Source: VXNE01 sp965208745
GTDB taxonomy: Bacteria; Pseudomonadota; Gammaproteobacteria; Pseudomonadales; Azotimanducaceae
DNA: 64,000 nucleotides
Reading direction: 5' to 3'
Assembly: GCA_965208745.1 (NCBI GenBank)
Contig: CBDBPN010000004.1
Coordinates: 124,001 to 188,000, forward strand
Shown here: piece after piece, positions 1 to 11,125 of the stretch
Position numbering within the stretch: position 1 is the first letter of the stretch
How the letters are laid out: every line of letters begins with the position of its first letter
Position numbers and translations under genes: made by a program
Notes under the pieces: model-generated
Told to the model about the DNA's origin: nothing
The model's input: only the letters and a program-made list of their open reading frames with translations
Database searches by the model: none

Positions 1-2
1 CA

Positions 3-170
3 CCTGCTTTTCGGCAGGTGGACGAGCGCTTCAGGCACGTGGATGCCCGCTTTGCCCGGGTCGAAGCGTGGCCGGACTGGCTCGAAGCGCGCATGGAGCG
101 GACGGAACGCCGCATGGACGACCAGTTCCGCGCGAGATGGCGGCCGGCATCGCTCGGCTGGAGGGGTTGA
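3..170 (+). pseudogene. 3' fragment of a coiled-coil protein, frameshifted
   Basis: The frame open from the left edge reads as a charged helical protein with repeated units of the type DERFRHVDARFARVEA, a heptad coiled coil, and stops at 168-170. From about 130 the heptad pattern continues better in the neighbouring frame (REMAAGIARLEGLIQGLHG), so a one-base shift near 128-135 probably broke the gene. The 5' part lies outside the window. Bases 1-20 also form a 7-bp hairpin (CACCTGC/GCAGGTG). Function unknown. Confidence 0.35.
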
Positions 171-250
171 TCCAGGGGCTCCACGGCCCACGCGGCCGGG
201 ACCTCGGCCCGGCCGACGAAACGACCGACCTGAGGTCGCGCGGCCGGGCT

Positions 251-2413
<2,163 letters not shown>

Positions 2414-2508
2414 TCGGACCCCGGATTATAGGGCGATGACACGCTCCAGGACGCCGTCGCGAAGTGCTCGGGCCGCTACACTGCGGTCGCCTCCCCGCGC
2501 GGTCCATC

Positions 2509-3009
2509 ATGAGCGAGAGCGGCCTGACCTACGTGACCGAAGCGAATGCGCACGGCCCAGGGCGCGTGGACCGGCGAGCGCACGGCTCCGCCCATCACGG
2601 AGACGGACATCCGCCGCTGGGCGATGGCGACCTACTATCCCGAGCCGCCGCGCATCTACTGGGACGCCGAGTACGCCGCCACGACGCAGTGGGGCGGCGG
2701 CGTCGCGCCCCCCGGCTTCAACCCCTTCGCATGGCCGCCGGAGCGCCCGCGGCCGGCCGCGCCGGGCCTGATGGGCGCGCGTCCCGACGACAAAATCGCT
2801 GACCGGCATGAACGGCGGGCAGACGGACACCTACGGCGTGCCGATGCGGGCGGGCGACGTCGTGTCGGAACGCCGCCGGCTGGTCGATTGGTGGGAACGC
2901 GAAGGACGCCCCGGGGCACACCCTGTACGTGCGCAACGAGATCGAATGGCGCAACCAGCGCGACGAAGTGGTCCGCACGCGCCTGTCCATCGGCATTCGT
3001 TACCTGTGA
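2509..3009 (+). pseudogene. FAS1/MaoC-like acyl dehydratase N-domain, multiply frameshifted
   Basis: The reading frame moves three times. MSESGLTYVTEANA begins at 2509. ITETDIRRWAMATYYPEPP and WDAEYAATTQWGGGVAPPG are in the frame starting near 2546. TDTYGVPMRAGDV and ERRRLVDWWERE are in a third frame from about 2808. The end, YVRNEIEWRNQRDEVV to the stop at 3009, lies in yet another frame. Joined, the pieces resemble the N-terminal hot-dog domain of bifunctional acyl dehydratases (mesaconyl-CoA hydratase-like). No C-terminal MaoC domain follows. Either the gene is dead or the sequence here has indel errors. Confidence 0.65.
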
Positions 3010-3086
3010 ACGTCCTCAACCAGGACGGCCGCGCGACGTGTCCCGGGCATGCGGTGATCGTCCTGCCCTGATGACATGACCTAAGG

Positions 3087-3127
3087 ATCCTGCAAATTCT
3101 ACGATGCCATCGTAGAATTTGCAGGAT
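3087..3127. promoter_or_regulatory. 41-bp perfect palindrome covering the ATPase start codon
   Basis: Two 20-bp arms (3087-3106 and 3108-3127) are exact reverse complements around one central base at 3107. The right arm runs into the ATG (3126-3128) of the downstream AAA_14 ATPase. No normal Shine-Dalgarno spacing is available because the only AGG touches the ATG. It could be an autoregulatory operator or an mRNA hairpin that hides the start of a nearly leaderless transcript. Confidence 0.7.
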
Positions 3128-4301
3128 GTGGATCGACCGCCACATCGAGCCCCTGCTGTCGCAGCGTGCGCGGACACGGCCGGTCGTGGTCGTGACCGGT
3201 GCGCGCCAGACCGGCAAGACCAGCCTGATGCGCAGGCTCTTCCCGGACCACGCCTTTGTCACGCTGGACCTGCCGAGCGAAGCCGACCAGGCCGAGACGG
3301 ACCCGGGGTCGTTCCTGGCCCGTCATCCGCCGCCGGTGCTCATCGACGAGGTGCAGTACGCACCCGGGCTGTTCCGTCACCTCAAGACGGTCGTCGACCG
3401 CGACCGCCGTCCTGGCGCGTTCCTCCTCACCGGCTCGCAACCCATGACGCTGATGCGCTCGGTGTCCGACTCCCTCGCGGGGCGTGCGGACATCGTCGAA
3501 CTCGAACCGTTGTCCTTCGCCGAAGCGAAGGCCGCTCGCCCCGAGCTGACGCCGGAGGAATTCCTGGTGCGTGGCGGCTTCCCCGAACTCCACGCAGACC
3601 CCGCCATCGGCGCGCGCGGCTACCTGCAGTCCTACTTGGCGACCTACCTCGAACGGGACGTGCGTCAACTCCTCAACGTTGCAAGCCTCCGCGACTACGA
3701 GCGCTTTCTGCGGGTCGCCGCGCTGCGTTCGGCCCAGCTCCTGAACCGGGCCGACCCCGCGCGCGACGTGGGCATCAGCGGTTCCACGGCCGCCGCCTGG
3801 CTGTCGGTGCTCGAAGCGTCGCACCAGCTCGCCCTGCTCGAGCCCTGGTTCGGCAATCCGACCCGGTCCCTCGTCAAGCGGCCGAAACTGTACGTACGCG
3901 AAACCGGGCTTGCCGCGTTCCTGTGCGGGGTACACACCGTTGACGCGCTCCGGTCCTCGCCGCTGGCCGGGCCGTTGTGGGAGACACTGGTATGCGCGGA
4001 GTTCCGCCGCGCCCAACTCAACCGGCGGGGCGGCTGGGACCTGCACTTCTGGAACGACCGGTCGCGTGAAACCGACTTCCTGCTCCACCGGGGCGGGACC
4101 TTCCAGCTCGCCGACGCGAAGTGGACGGAACAGCCCCGCCAACGGGACGCGGACGCCCTGCGCAAGGTCGCCAGCGTCCTGCCGGCGGGCTCCGTCGGGG
4201 GGATGTCCGTCGTGTGTCGCGCTGCCAACCCTCACCCGCTCGGCGAAGGCGTCGAGGCACTCCCGCTGGGAACCATCGCGTCCCTCTCGGCATGGCACTG
4301 A
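3126..4301 (+). CDS. AAA_14 / DUF4143 ATPase
   Basis: A 391-residue P-loop ATPase of the widespread AAA_14-DUF4143 family, whose cellular role is poorly defined. The Walker A motif is GARQTGKTS (about residues 25-33) and Walker B is VLIDEVQ (71-77). A sensor-like LLTGSQP follows. The C-terminal half is DUF4143, with LYVRETGLAAFL and a PD-(D/E)xK-like end (RETDFLLHRGG...LADAKW). A second, distant family member lies at 41594-42748. The ATG is inside a 41-bp palindrome, suggesting autoregulation. The gene stands alone between broken genes, which fits the sporadic distribution of the family. Confidence 0.9.
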   Translation: MWIDRHIEPLLSQRARTRPVVVVTGARQTGKTSLMRRLFPDHAFVTLDLPSEADQAETDPGSFLARHPPPVLIDEVQYAPGLFRHLKTVVDRDRRPGAFLLTGSQPMTLMRSVSDSLAGRADIVELEPLSFAEAKAARPELTPEEFLVRGGFPELHADPAIGARGYLQSYLATYLERDVRQLLNVASLRDYERFLRVAALRSAQLLNRADPARDVGISGSTAAAWLSVLEASHQLALLEPWFGNPTRSLVKRPKLYVRETGLAAFLCGVHTVDALRSSPLAGPLWETLVCAEFRRAQLNRRGGWDLHFWNDRSRETDFLLHRGGTFQLADAKWTEQPRQRDADALRKVASVLPAGSVGGMSVVCRAANPHPLGEGVEALPLGTIASLSAWH

Positions 4302-4317
4302 CCGCGGGCGGGCGCCA

Positions 4318-6292
4318 TCAGCCCGACGACCACCGCGCCTGCAGGTACACCAGGGCGCCCTGCCAGGGCATGATCGAGTCGCTGCGGTAGATGCGTCCGC
4401 AGCACACCTCGAAGTCGCCCTCGTCCGGGTAGTTGTCGAACACGTTCTCGACCCCGAGCTTGACGGCGTACCGGTCGCGGAAGGTCCAGGTCGCCTCGGC
4501 GTCCACCAGCACCTCCGCCCCGAACTCCTGCGTGGTCGTGAGCGTGGCGTTCAGGGTGTTCTCGTAACCCGGGAACCCGTTCGAGCCCACGGGCACCGCG
4601 TTGTTGACCGGGTCGCCCGCCGGGCAGAGTGCGCCCACGACCTCGAAACCGGGGATGCGGCACTCCACGGTCACGAGATCGTCAGCCGGGTCGGCATCCA
4701 CTTCCGCCCGCGTGATCTCCAGGTTGAACGGGTCGGGCCGCGCGAACGGCCCGACCCGGTAGGAGAGCGCATCCCCCCGCTCGATGCGGTAGCCCTCCTC
4801 CCGGTACTCGAACCCGAAGGCGAAGTTGAGCGGGTTGGGCCAGCCGACGTCCAGGGGCAGCGTGAAGTCCGCGTTGACGGCCAACTCGTCGTTCACCAGG
4901 TTGCCCGGACGAAACCGCGTCGGCGTGTCCCGACCGAGCGACGGGTTCATCGTGTTCGCGATGCGGTAGCGAATCTCGTCGTAGCCATAGCCCGCGGACA
5001 GATCGAATGTGAACCCCGAGCCCGCTCCCCGCGGACCCCCAGGACCGCCGCATAGTCGGTGACGTCCCCCGAGTACTGGGGTGTGAAGCCGGACGGGTAG
5101 AGCGTCGCGCGCGGGTCGTGGATGGATCCGTCCGCCAGGCGTACCGGCAGCAGTTGCGCGACGCCCGGGCGCCGGCAAAAGAAGCCGCCGGCCTGATCCT
5201 TCGTGGCATGGCTGCCGAAGCCGTACAGCTCCACGTCGGACGTAAGCGGCAGCGCGGCGTTCACGAAGAAGATGGCCTGTTCCCGTTCCGGCTGGCCCCA
5301 GATCTGCGCCGGCCGCGCGAAGCTCCGGTTGCCTCCCACGCGGTGGAAGTGGTCGGCGAAACGCGTGTCCAGGTCGTCCGGCACGCCATCGCTGCCGCGC
5401 GCCGCCTGCAGGATCTCCCCCGTCGCCGAGTAGGAGTACGTCAAGGCGTCGGGACCATGGTAGGCAAGTAGGTAACGCCATCGACGGGCCGGCTGGTGCG
5501 CGTCGCCTCGAGCGGCGTCACGCCCGAACTCCCGATGCCGATGTCGTAGGGCTCGGAGCGGCTCGTCGGGTCCGCGCGCGAGAACTGCCCGCTCAGGTTC
5601 ACGAATCCGCCGTCGCCGAGCGGCAACCCCAGGTTCCCCTCGAGGGTCGCCTCGTCCCCGTCGCCCTCCGTGTAACGCCCCACGCGGGCGCGCAGGTCGA
5701 ACCCGGCGTCGTCCGTCCTGAGCTTGAAGTTGAGCACGCCGGCGATGGCGTCCGAGCCATACTGGGCCGCGGCCCCGTCGCGCAGCACCTCCACACCGTC
5801 GATCGCGATGGACGGGAGGCTGCCCACGTCCACGCCGTGCGCGCCGAAGCCGCCGAGCTGCATCAGCGCCGCGCGGTGCCGGCGCTTGCCGTCCACGAGC
5901 ACCAGCAAGTGGTGGGAGTCGAGCCCTCGTAGGTGGACCGGACGAATGAACGAGGCGCCGTCCGAAATCGGCTGCCGGCGCACGTTGAACGACGGGACGA
6001 TGGCGTTCAGTACCTCCACCGGGTCGGACGAGTGGACGCTGTCGACCTGTTCGGAGCCGAACACGTCCACCGGGACCGCCGTGTCCGCGGCGGTACGGGC
6101 GCGAACGCGCGTGCCGACGGTGACCACCTCTTCGACGTAGTAACGCTCCGACCGCGCTCCCTCCGCCTCGGGGTCGGCGGCCTCTCCCGCGAGCGCCGGG
6201 CCGGCCAGCGCGGCCAACAAGGCGAACGCCGGGCATCGAGCCGCCGGGCGCACGGGACGATGCACGGTCCAGGGAACGTGCGTCCGAGTCAT
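4318..6292 (-). pseudogene. TonB-dependent outer-membrane receptor, frameshifted and internally deleted
   Basis: The start at 6292 gives a signal peptide (AFALLAALAGPALAGEA), then a plug domain (VEEVVTVGTRV, RGLDSHHLLVLVDGKRR, IDGVEVLRDGAAAQYGSDAI). The frame shifts near 5463 (TYLP to AYHGPDALTY) and again in a C/G run near 5040 (VTDYAAVLGVRG to GSGFTFDLSAGYGYDEI). The barrel stops being collinear after NAVPVGSNGFPGY and jumps to a C-terminal strand region (AVKLGVENVFDNYPDEG). The total is about 655 codons where such receptors usually have 850-950, so several barrel strands are missing. It lies 8 bp after the MBL hydrolase gene, apparently in one operon. Confidence 0.85.
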
Positions 6293-6300
6293 GAGACGGC

Positions 6301-7182
6301 TCAAACCGCGGTGTCGAGCCAGTAGCCGCCTTCGGCGCGTTGCCGGACGCGTCCCGCCGTCGGGGTCGCGAAGTGCGTGCCGATCACCAGGATGTCCCGG
6401 TCCGCGTACTTGCCGAGGAGCGTCTCGCGGGTCCTCCGGCCCTGCCCGGGGTCGGAGTCCGCGGAACTGCACCAGTCCACGCGCGTCATCTGCACCGGGT
6501 GGTGGATGCAGTCCCCCGTGATGAGGGCTTCCTCGCCTCGCGAGGCGATATGCACGCTCACGTGCCCGGGCGTGTGGCCGGGCGTCGGTTCGAGCCAGAC
6601 CTCCGCGCAGAGGCGGTGGTCCATTTCGACGAAATCGGCCAGGCCCGATTCGACTATCGGCCGCACGGAGTCGGAGAGCACGGGACCGTAGCCGTCCTCG
6701 TCCTCGTTGGCATCCCAGTACGCCCATTCGGTTGCGCCGATGAGGTAGCGCGCGTTGGGGAACGTCGGCACCCAGGCATCGTCCACGAGCATGGTGTTCC
6801 AGCCGACGTGGTCCACGTGCAGATGCGTGCAGAGCACGGTGTCGATGGACTCCCGGGGGTAGCCCGCCTCGACGAGATCGTCGAGGAACGCGGTCCGCAG
6901 CATGTTCCAGCCCGGGATCGCCCGCTCCTTGTCGTTGCCGACGCAGGTGTCCACGAGGATGCGGCGTTGCCCGGTGTCCACGACCAGCGCGTGGATGCTC
7001 ATGATGAGGTTGCCCTTCCCGTCCATGAAGTGGGGCTGCATCCACGGGTACTCGAGGCACGCGTCCCGCGTCGCGTCCGGCAGGATGAACCGCGTGCCGC
7101 CGGCGATCTCCATCTCGACGACCCGGGAAACCGCCACCCCGCCGATCTCCCAACGCTTCACGAATCCGCTCACACCCGACAT
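6301..7182 (-). CDS. MBL-fold metallohydrolase
   Basis: A 293-residue metallo-beta-lactamase-fold hydrolase. Zn-binding signature HLHVDHVG has H120, H122, D124 and H125. The later ligands are H203/H207 in PGHTPGH, D224 in GDCIHH, and the His of GTHFATP. There is no signal peptide, so it is probably cytoplasmic. The closest type is the quorum-quenching lactonase or alkyl-sulfatase-like branch, but the substrate cannot be told from sequence. It heads the unit that continues into the decayed TonB receptor. Confidence 0.88.
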   Translation of the reverse strand: MSGVSGFVKRWEIGGVAVSRVVEMEIAGGTRFILPDATRDACLEYPWMQPHFMDGKGNLIMSIHALVVDTGQRRILVDTCVGNDKERAIPGWNMLRTAFLDDLVEAGYPRESIDTVLCTHLHVDHVGWNTMLVDDAWVPTFPNARYLIGATEWAYWDANEDEDGYGPVLSDSVRPIVESGLADFVEMDHRLCAEVWLEPTPGHTPGHVSVHIASRGEEALITGDCIHHPVQMTRVDWCSSADSDPGQGRRTRETLLGKYADRDILVIGTHFATPTAGRVRQRAEGGYWLDTAV

Positions 7183-7249
7183 CGCCCTCGCATCACCCCG
7201 CGCGTGCTATGTTCCTCCGCCGAAACAGGTTCGCACAGGACAGCCCCCG

Positions 7250-9058
7250 ATGGGAATTGGCGACATCGCGTCCACCCTCGTGCAGGTTCCCGGCCTGCTG
7301 AAACTCAAGAAGGGCATGCAGCCGCGCGCGAAATCCGAGAAGGACTGCATCGCGCGGCTCGTCGAAGACAAGGCCGAGCGGTTCGCCGACCGCACGGCCG
7401 TGATCTTCGAGGGCAGGAGCGCGACCTGGGGAGAACTCAACGCCGCCGCGAACCGTTACGCGCGGACGCTCGAAGACCTGGGCGTCGCGCGCGGCGATAC
7501 CGTCAGCGTCCTGATGGAGAACCGCATCGAGTTCCTGACGACGGTCGTCGCCCTCTCCAAGCTCGGGGCCGTGGCCGGCCTCATCAACACGAACCTGCGC
7601 GAACAGCCCCTGATCCACTGCGTGACCGTCACCGAATCGAAGAAGTGCGTGTTCGGGGGCGAACTTGCCGAGGCCATCCAGAGCGTCAAGTCGGAGCTGC
7701 ACCTCGCCGAGGGGAGCGACTACCTCTTCGTGCCGGACAGCGACGGCACGCCGGCGCCCAACTGGGCGCGGGACCTCGACGCGGCCAGTGCGGAACGCGA
7801 CTCCGCGAACCTCCCGCAGACCGGGGACGTCACGCTCGGCGAGACGGCCTGCTACATCTTCACGTCCGGCACGACGGGCCTGCCGAAGGCCGCCGTCCTG
7901 TCGAACCGCCGCTTCATGGCGAGCGCCGGACTCGCCGCGTCGGCGGGCCTCAAGTGCGCGCCGGAGGACCGGCTCTACATCTGTCTGCCCCTCTACCACG
8001 GCACCGGCCTCCTCATCGGGGTCGGCGCGGCGTTTTCGTCCGGCGCCGCGATGGTCGTCCGCCGCAGGTTTTCGGCGAGCAACTTCCTGCGCGAGGTGCG
8101 CGAACAGGGAGCGACCTGCCTGATCTACATCGGCGAGCTGTGCCGCTACCTCTGCAACACGCCACGCGCGGACGACGACCACAGGAATCCGCTGACGCGG
8201 ATGATGGGCAACGGCCTGCGCCCCGACGTATGGATGGAGTTCAAGGAGCGCTTCGGCATCAAGCGGATCGCCGAGTTCTACGGCGCGAGCGAGGGCAACG
8301 TCGCGTTCGCCAACCTGCTGAACAAGGACTGCACCGTCGGGATGACGTCCACCAAGGTGGCGCTCGTGCGTTACGACGTCGATGCCGACGAGATCGTGCG
8401 GGACGACGCCGGCAACTGCATCGAGGTCCCCGAGGGCGACGCGGGGCTGCTGCTCGCGCACATCAATCCCGAAGCCGAGTTCGAGGGCTACACCAACGCC
8501 GAGGCGACCGAGAAGAAGATCGTCCGCGACGTGTTCGAGCAAGGCGACGCCTGGTTCAACTCCGGCGACCTCCTGCGCACGATCGACGTCGGCTTCACGC
8601 TCGGCTACCCGCACTACCAGTTCGTCGACCGGGTGGGCGACACGTTCCGCTGGAAGTCCGAGAACGTCTCGACCAACGAGGTGGGCGAGATCGTCAACGG
8701 CTTCCAGCAGGTCGAGTTCTGCAACGTGTACGGCGTCGAGGTGCCGAAGGCCGACGGCCGCGCCGGCATGGCCGCGCTGCGCCTCCGTGAAGGCGTGGCC
8801 CAGCTCGACCTGCCCGCCTTCACGGAATACGTCTCGCGGGAACTGCCCTCCTACGCGCGGCCCGTGTTCCTCCGCGTCCAGGGAGAAATCGAGGTCACGG
8901 GCACGATGAAGATGGTCAAGGGCGACCTGAAGCGCGAGGCCTACGACATCGAGGCCGTGGCGGACCCGCTCTACGTGCTGACCCCCGGCGCCGACAGCTA
9001 CCGGCCGCTCGACGCGGATCTATACGCCTCCATCGCGGCCGGAGACGCCGGGTTTTGA
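7250..9058 (+). CDS. FATP-type very-long-chain acyl-CoA synthetase
   Basis: Adenylate-forming ligase that activates long or very-long fatty acids, or bile/steroid acids, to CoA thioesters. The ATG at 7250 has AGGA about 8 bases upstream, and the protein has 602 residues. The AMP-binding loop is YIFTSGTTGLPKAA. The FATP/FadD6 signature is EFYGASEGNVAF, followed by NSGDLLR, the hinge region FVDRVGDTFRWKSENVST and the C-terminal lysine loop EVTGTMKMVKGDLK. The reading frame is open further upstream, but that part is antisense to the MBL gene. It overlaps the HAD gene by 4 bases. Confidence 0.92.
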   Translation: MGIGDIASTLVQVPGLLKLKKGMQPRAKSEKDCIARLVEDKAERFADRTAVIFEGRSATWGELNAAANRYARTLEDLGVARGDTVSVLMENRIEFLTTVVALSKLGAVAGLINTNLREQPLIHCVTVTESKKCVFGGELAEAIQSVKSELHLAEGSDYLFVPDSDGTPAPNWARDLDAASAERDSANLPQTGDVTLGETACYIFTSGTTGLPKAAVLSNRRFMASAGLAASAGLKCAPEDRLYICLPLYHGTGLLIGVGAAFSSGAAMVVRRRFSASNFLREVREQGATCLIYIGELCRYLCNTPRADDDHRNPLTRMMGNGLRPDVWMEFKERFGIKRIAEFYGASEGNVAFANLLNKDCTVGMTSTKVALVRYDVDADEIVRDDAGNCIEVPEGDAGLLLAHINPEAEFEGYTNAEATEKKIVRDVFEQGDAWFNSGDLLRTIDVGFTLGYPHYQFVDRVGDTFRWKSENVSTNEVGEIVNGFQQVEFCNVYGVEVPKADGRAGMAALRLREGVAQLDLPAFTEYVSRELPSYARPVFLRVQGEIEVTGTMKMVKGDLKREAYDIEAVADPLYVLTPGADSYRPLDADLYASIAAGDAGF

Positions 9059-9669
9059 CGGCGGGGCGTCCCAGGGCGCTGCTGCTCGATCTCGGCGGGG
9101 TCGTCCTCCGCCTGAGGCCGCGCGCATGCTTCGAGTACTGGGCCGGGAAGGCCCGCGTGGACCTGCGGGACATCGGTTCGCGGTGGGGCATCGACGACGC
9201 CTATCGGGCGCATGAAGTCGGCGCGCTCGACTTCCCGGCCTATGCCGGGCGCCTCTCCGCCCGGCTCGGCATCGAACTCGCGGAGCACGACTGGCGCGCG
9301 GGGTGGAACGCGCTGTTCAGCGGGACGTTCCCGGACGTCGTGGACGCCCTCCCGCGCGCGGCCGCGCGCCTGCCGCTGTACTGCTTCACGAACACCAACG
9401 CGGAACACCAGGCCACGTGGCAGGAGCGCTACGGGCAGCACCTGACCCCTTTCACGAAGCTCTACGTGTCCTCCGAGATCGGTCGCCGCAAGCCGGACGT
9501 CACGTCGTTCGAATGGGTCGCCCGTGACATGGGGCTCGGTCCCGCCGATATCCTGTTCCTGGACGACAGCCGCGAGAACATCGACGGGGCCGCGGCGGCG
9601 GGGCTCAGGACCGTCCACGTGACCGGACCGGAGGTGACCCTGCGCGTCCTCGACGAGATGGCCGCCTGA
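9055..9669 (+). CDS. HAD-IA family hydrolase
   Basis: A 204-residue haloacid-dehalogenase-like phosphatase. Motif I is LLLDLGGVV, where the usual second Asp is Gly, as in the YihX/epoxide-hydrolase-N type branch. Motif II is FTNTNAEH, motif III the K of GRRKPD, and motif IV FLDDSRENID. The TTG start overlaps the TGA of the acyl-CoA ligase (TTGA), so translation is coupled. The substrate is unknown. Phosphatase activity may be altered by the motif I change. Confidence 0.85.
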   Translation: MTAGRPRALLLDLGGVVLRLRPRACFEYWAGKARVDLRDIGSRWGIDDAYRAHEVGALDFPAYAGRLSARLGIELAEHDWRAGWNALFSGTFPDVVDALPRAAARLPLYCFTNTNAEHQATWQERYGQHLTPFTKLYVSSEIGRRKPDVTSFEWVARDMGLGPADILFLDDSRENIDGAAAAGLRTVHVTGPEVTLRVLDEMAA

Positions 9670-9703
9670 CGCGGTCCGCATCCATCCTCCACCAGGAGCC
9701 GCC

Positions 9704-10387
9704 ATGAGCGACCCGACCCAGGCCGACCCGGGCCTCTTCGCGACGCTGTACAGCGCCCGAGCCCTGCGCCGCTTCCGGCCGGACCCGATCCCGGAAGACG
9801 TCCTGTTCCAGATCATGGACGCCGCGATCCGCGCGCCGTCGGGTCAGAACGCGCAGGACTGGCGATTCATCCTCGTGCGGGATCCCGAGCACAAGGCCCG
9901 GATGCAGGAGTGGGCCCAGATCCCCTGGCAACGCTACCAGGCCCGCTACGCCGACCGGCCCGAGGACCTCGACGCCCTGCCCCGTTCGCAACGGCTCTCG
10001 CTCCGTAGCGTCGAACACCTCGTCCACCACCTCGCCGAGGCGCCGGCGATCGTGCTCGTGCTGGGCCTCAAGGGCCGCCACAGCACGCCCGGGGGCAGCG
10101 CGTTCCCCGCGGTCCAGAACCTGCTCCTGGCCGCCCGGGGACTCGGGCTGTCCGGCTCGATCTTCAACCTGCCGCTGTCCCGCAAGAAGGAACTCCGGGA
10201 GATGCTCGGCATTCCGGAGAACAACCAGATCTATTGCGCCCTGCCCATCGGCTACTCCACGGACCGCCACGGGCCGCTCGGGCGCAAGCCCGTAAAGCAG
10301 GTCGTCTACGATGGCGCGTTCGGAAAAAGGTGGGCGTTCGCGGAGCAACAACCAGATGCGGGGTGGCAGGATAAGTGGCTACCGTAG
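9704..10387 (+). CDS. Nitroreductase-family protein with an extended C-terminus
   Basis: FMN-dependent NAD(P)H oxidoreductase fold. The N-terminus has the FMN-binding ALRRFRPDPI and RAPSGQNAQDWRF, and FPAVQNLLLAARGLGL is the dimer/FMN helix. GAGG-like spacing precedes the ATG. Family members usually end soon after a motif like VVYDGAFGKRW. Here about 14 further residues follow until a TAG at 10385-10387. This suggests the native stop was lost where the 10.3-16.9 kb island joins. The substrate is not predictable. Confidence 0.85.
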   Translation: MSDPTQADPGLFATLYSARALRRFRPDPIPEDVLFQIMDAAIRAPSGQNAQDWRFILVRDPEHKARMQEWAQIPWQRYQARYADRPEDLDALPRSQRLSLRSVEHLVHHLAEAPAIVLVLGLKGRHSTPGGSAFPAVQNLLLAARGLGLSGSIFNLPLSRKKELREMLGIPENNQIYCALPIGYSTDRHGPLGRKPVKQVVYDGAFGKRWAFAEQQPDAGWQDKWLP

Positions 10388-10473
10388 GGGAGGGCTGACG
10401 ACGGCGCTAGGCTCGGTGCAAGGTCGCCACACTGCTGCCGGGAACGGTTGGATCGGGCAGGCAGACGAAGCGT

Positions 10474-10761
10474 ATGCAGTGGTGCAAGGAAGCGCTGGAG
10501 AAGCGGTCGGCGAGCGCGCCGGACGAAGTGACGGGGGAGGTCGAGAGAGGCAAGCACGCGGAGCAGGTCCTACGGATTCTCGACGCGGTTCTCAGAGACT
10601 CGCGGCACTACGATGGCGTCAAGTTCAAAGCGACCGTGGCGCGGATCGAGCTGTTGTCGCCGGACCTCGGCGAGCAAGGTCCGGAGGTCCTAGCGGGCAT
10701 CGAGCGCCTGTTGGCCGTCCGAGCCAACCCCTGCGGATCCTGTGGGCGAGTCCGGGAATGA
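10474..10761 (+). CDS. Small hypothetical protein at the island edge
   Basis: A possible 95-residue protein, acidic and helical (for example HAEQVLRILDAVLRDSRHY and GVKFKATVARIELLSPDLG), ending in CGSCGRVRE. No family is recognised and no strong ribosome binding site precedes the ATG. It is the only plausible gene in 10388-10945 and may be a real cargo gene or a chance frame. Confidence 0.35.
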   Translation: MQWCKEALEKRSASAPDEVTGEVERGKHAEQVLRILDAVLRDSRHYDGVKFKATVARIELLSPDLGEQGPEVLAGIERLLAVRANPCGSCGRVRE

Positions 10762-10945
10762 GTGCTTTCGGCTCGTCCGTGCCCTCGCCAGGGTAGAGCG
10801 GGGTTGTTTCCCTCACGTTCAGGATGGGCGAAGCCGGAACGCGGAACGCCGCCCGCACGACGTCCTTCTGTCCTCGCGCAGGCAGTGTCGGAAGGATCGG
10901 AGGAGCGAGCCCGCCGTTATGGACGCGAGTGGAAGCCAACAGGTT

Positions 10946-11101
10946 TCAGAGGTTCTGCTTGAGCAGGAAGGTGAGGTCTGACGAGGTGCTCTCGCGAGAC
11001 AGCCAATTGGAGTCCGGCGCGGTGAGCAGCATGGGCTCGAGAGCAGCCAGGAGAGGATCGCCTTGCAGGTGGCGGCGCACGAGGGCCGGCGGAAGGCGTC
11101 C
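10946..11101 (-). pseudogene. Detached C-terminal part of the HEAT-repeat gene
   Basis: This holds 51 codons, from GRLPPALVRRHLQGD to DLTFLLKQNL and a TGA at 10946-10948. They continue exactly the frame cut at 12318-12320. Removing the IS630 element plus one TA copy rejoins ACC-CTA-GGA (T-L-G) and gives an uninterrupted 488-residue protein. The fragment has no start of its own. Confidence 0.85.
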
Positions 11102-11103
11102 TA

Positions 11104-11125
11104 GTGTAGTGTCGCATAAATTAGT
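11104..11125 (+). repeat. Left terminal inverted repeat of the IS630 element
   Basis: 22 bp beginning GTGTAGTGTCGC. It pairs with 12296-12317 on the other strand with three mismatches, and the transposase stop codon (11121-11123) lies inside it. Confidence 0.85.

Noticed and set aside
6340..8790. 816-codon plus-strand frame across the MBL gene and the acyl-CoA ligase
   Set aside because: It spans two well-supported genes on different strands and has no motif. GC-driven absence of stops.
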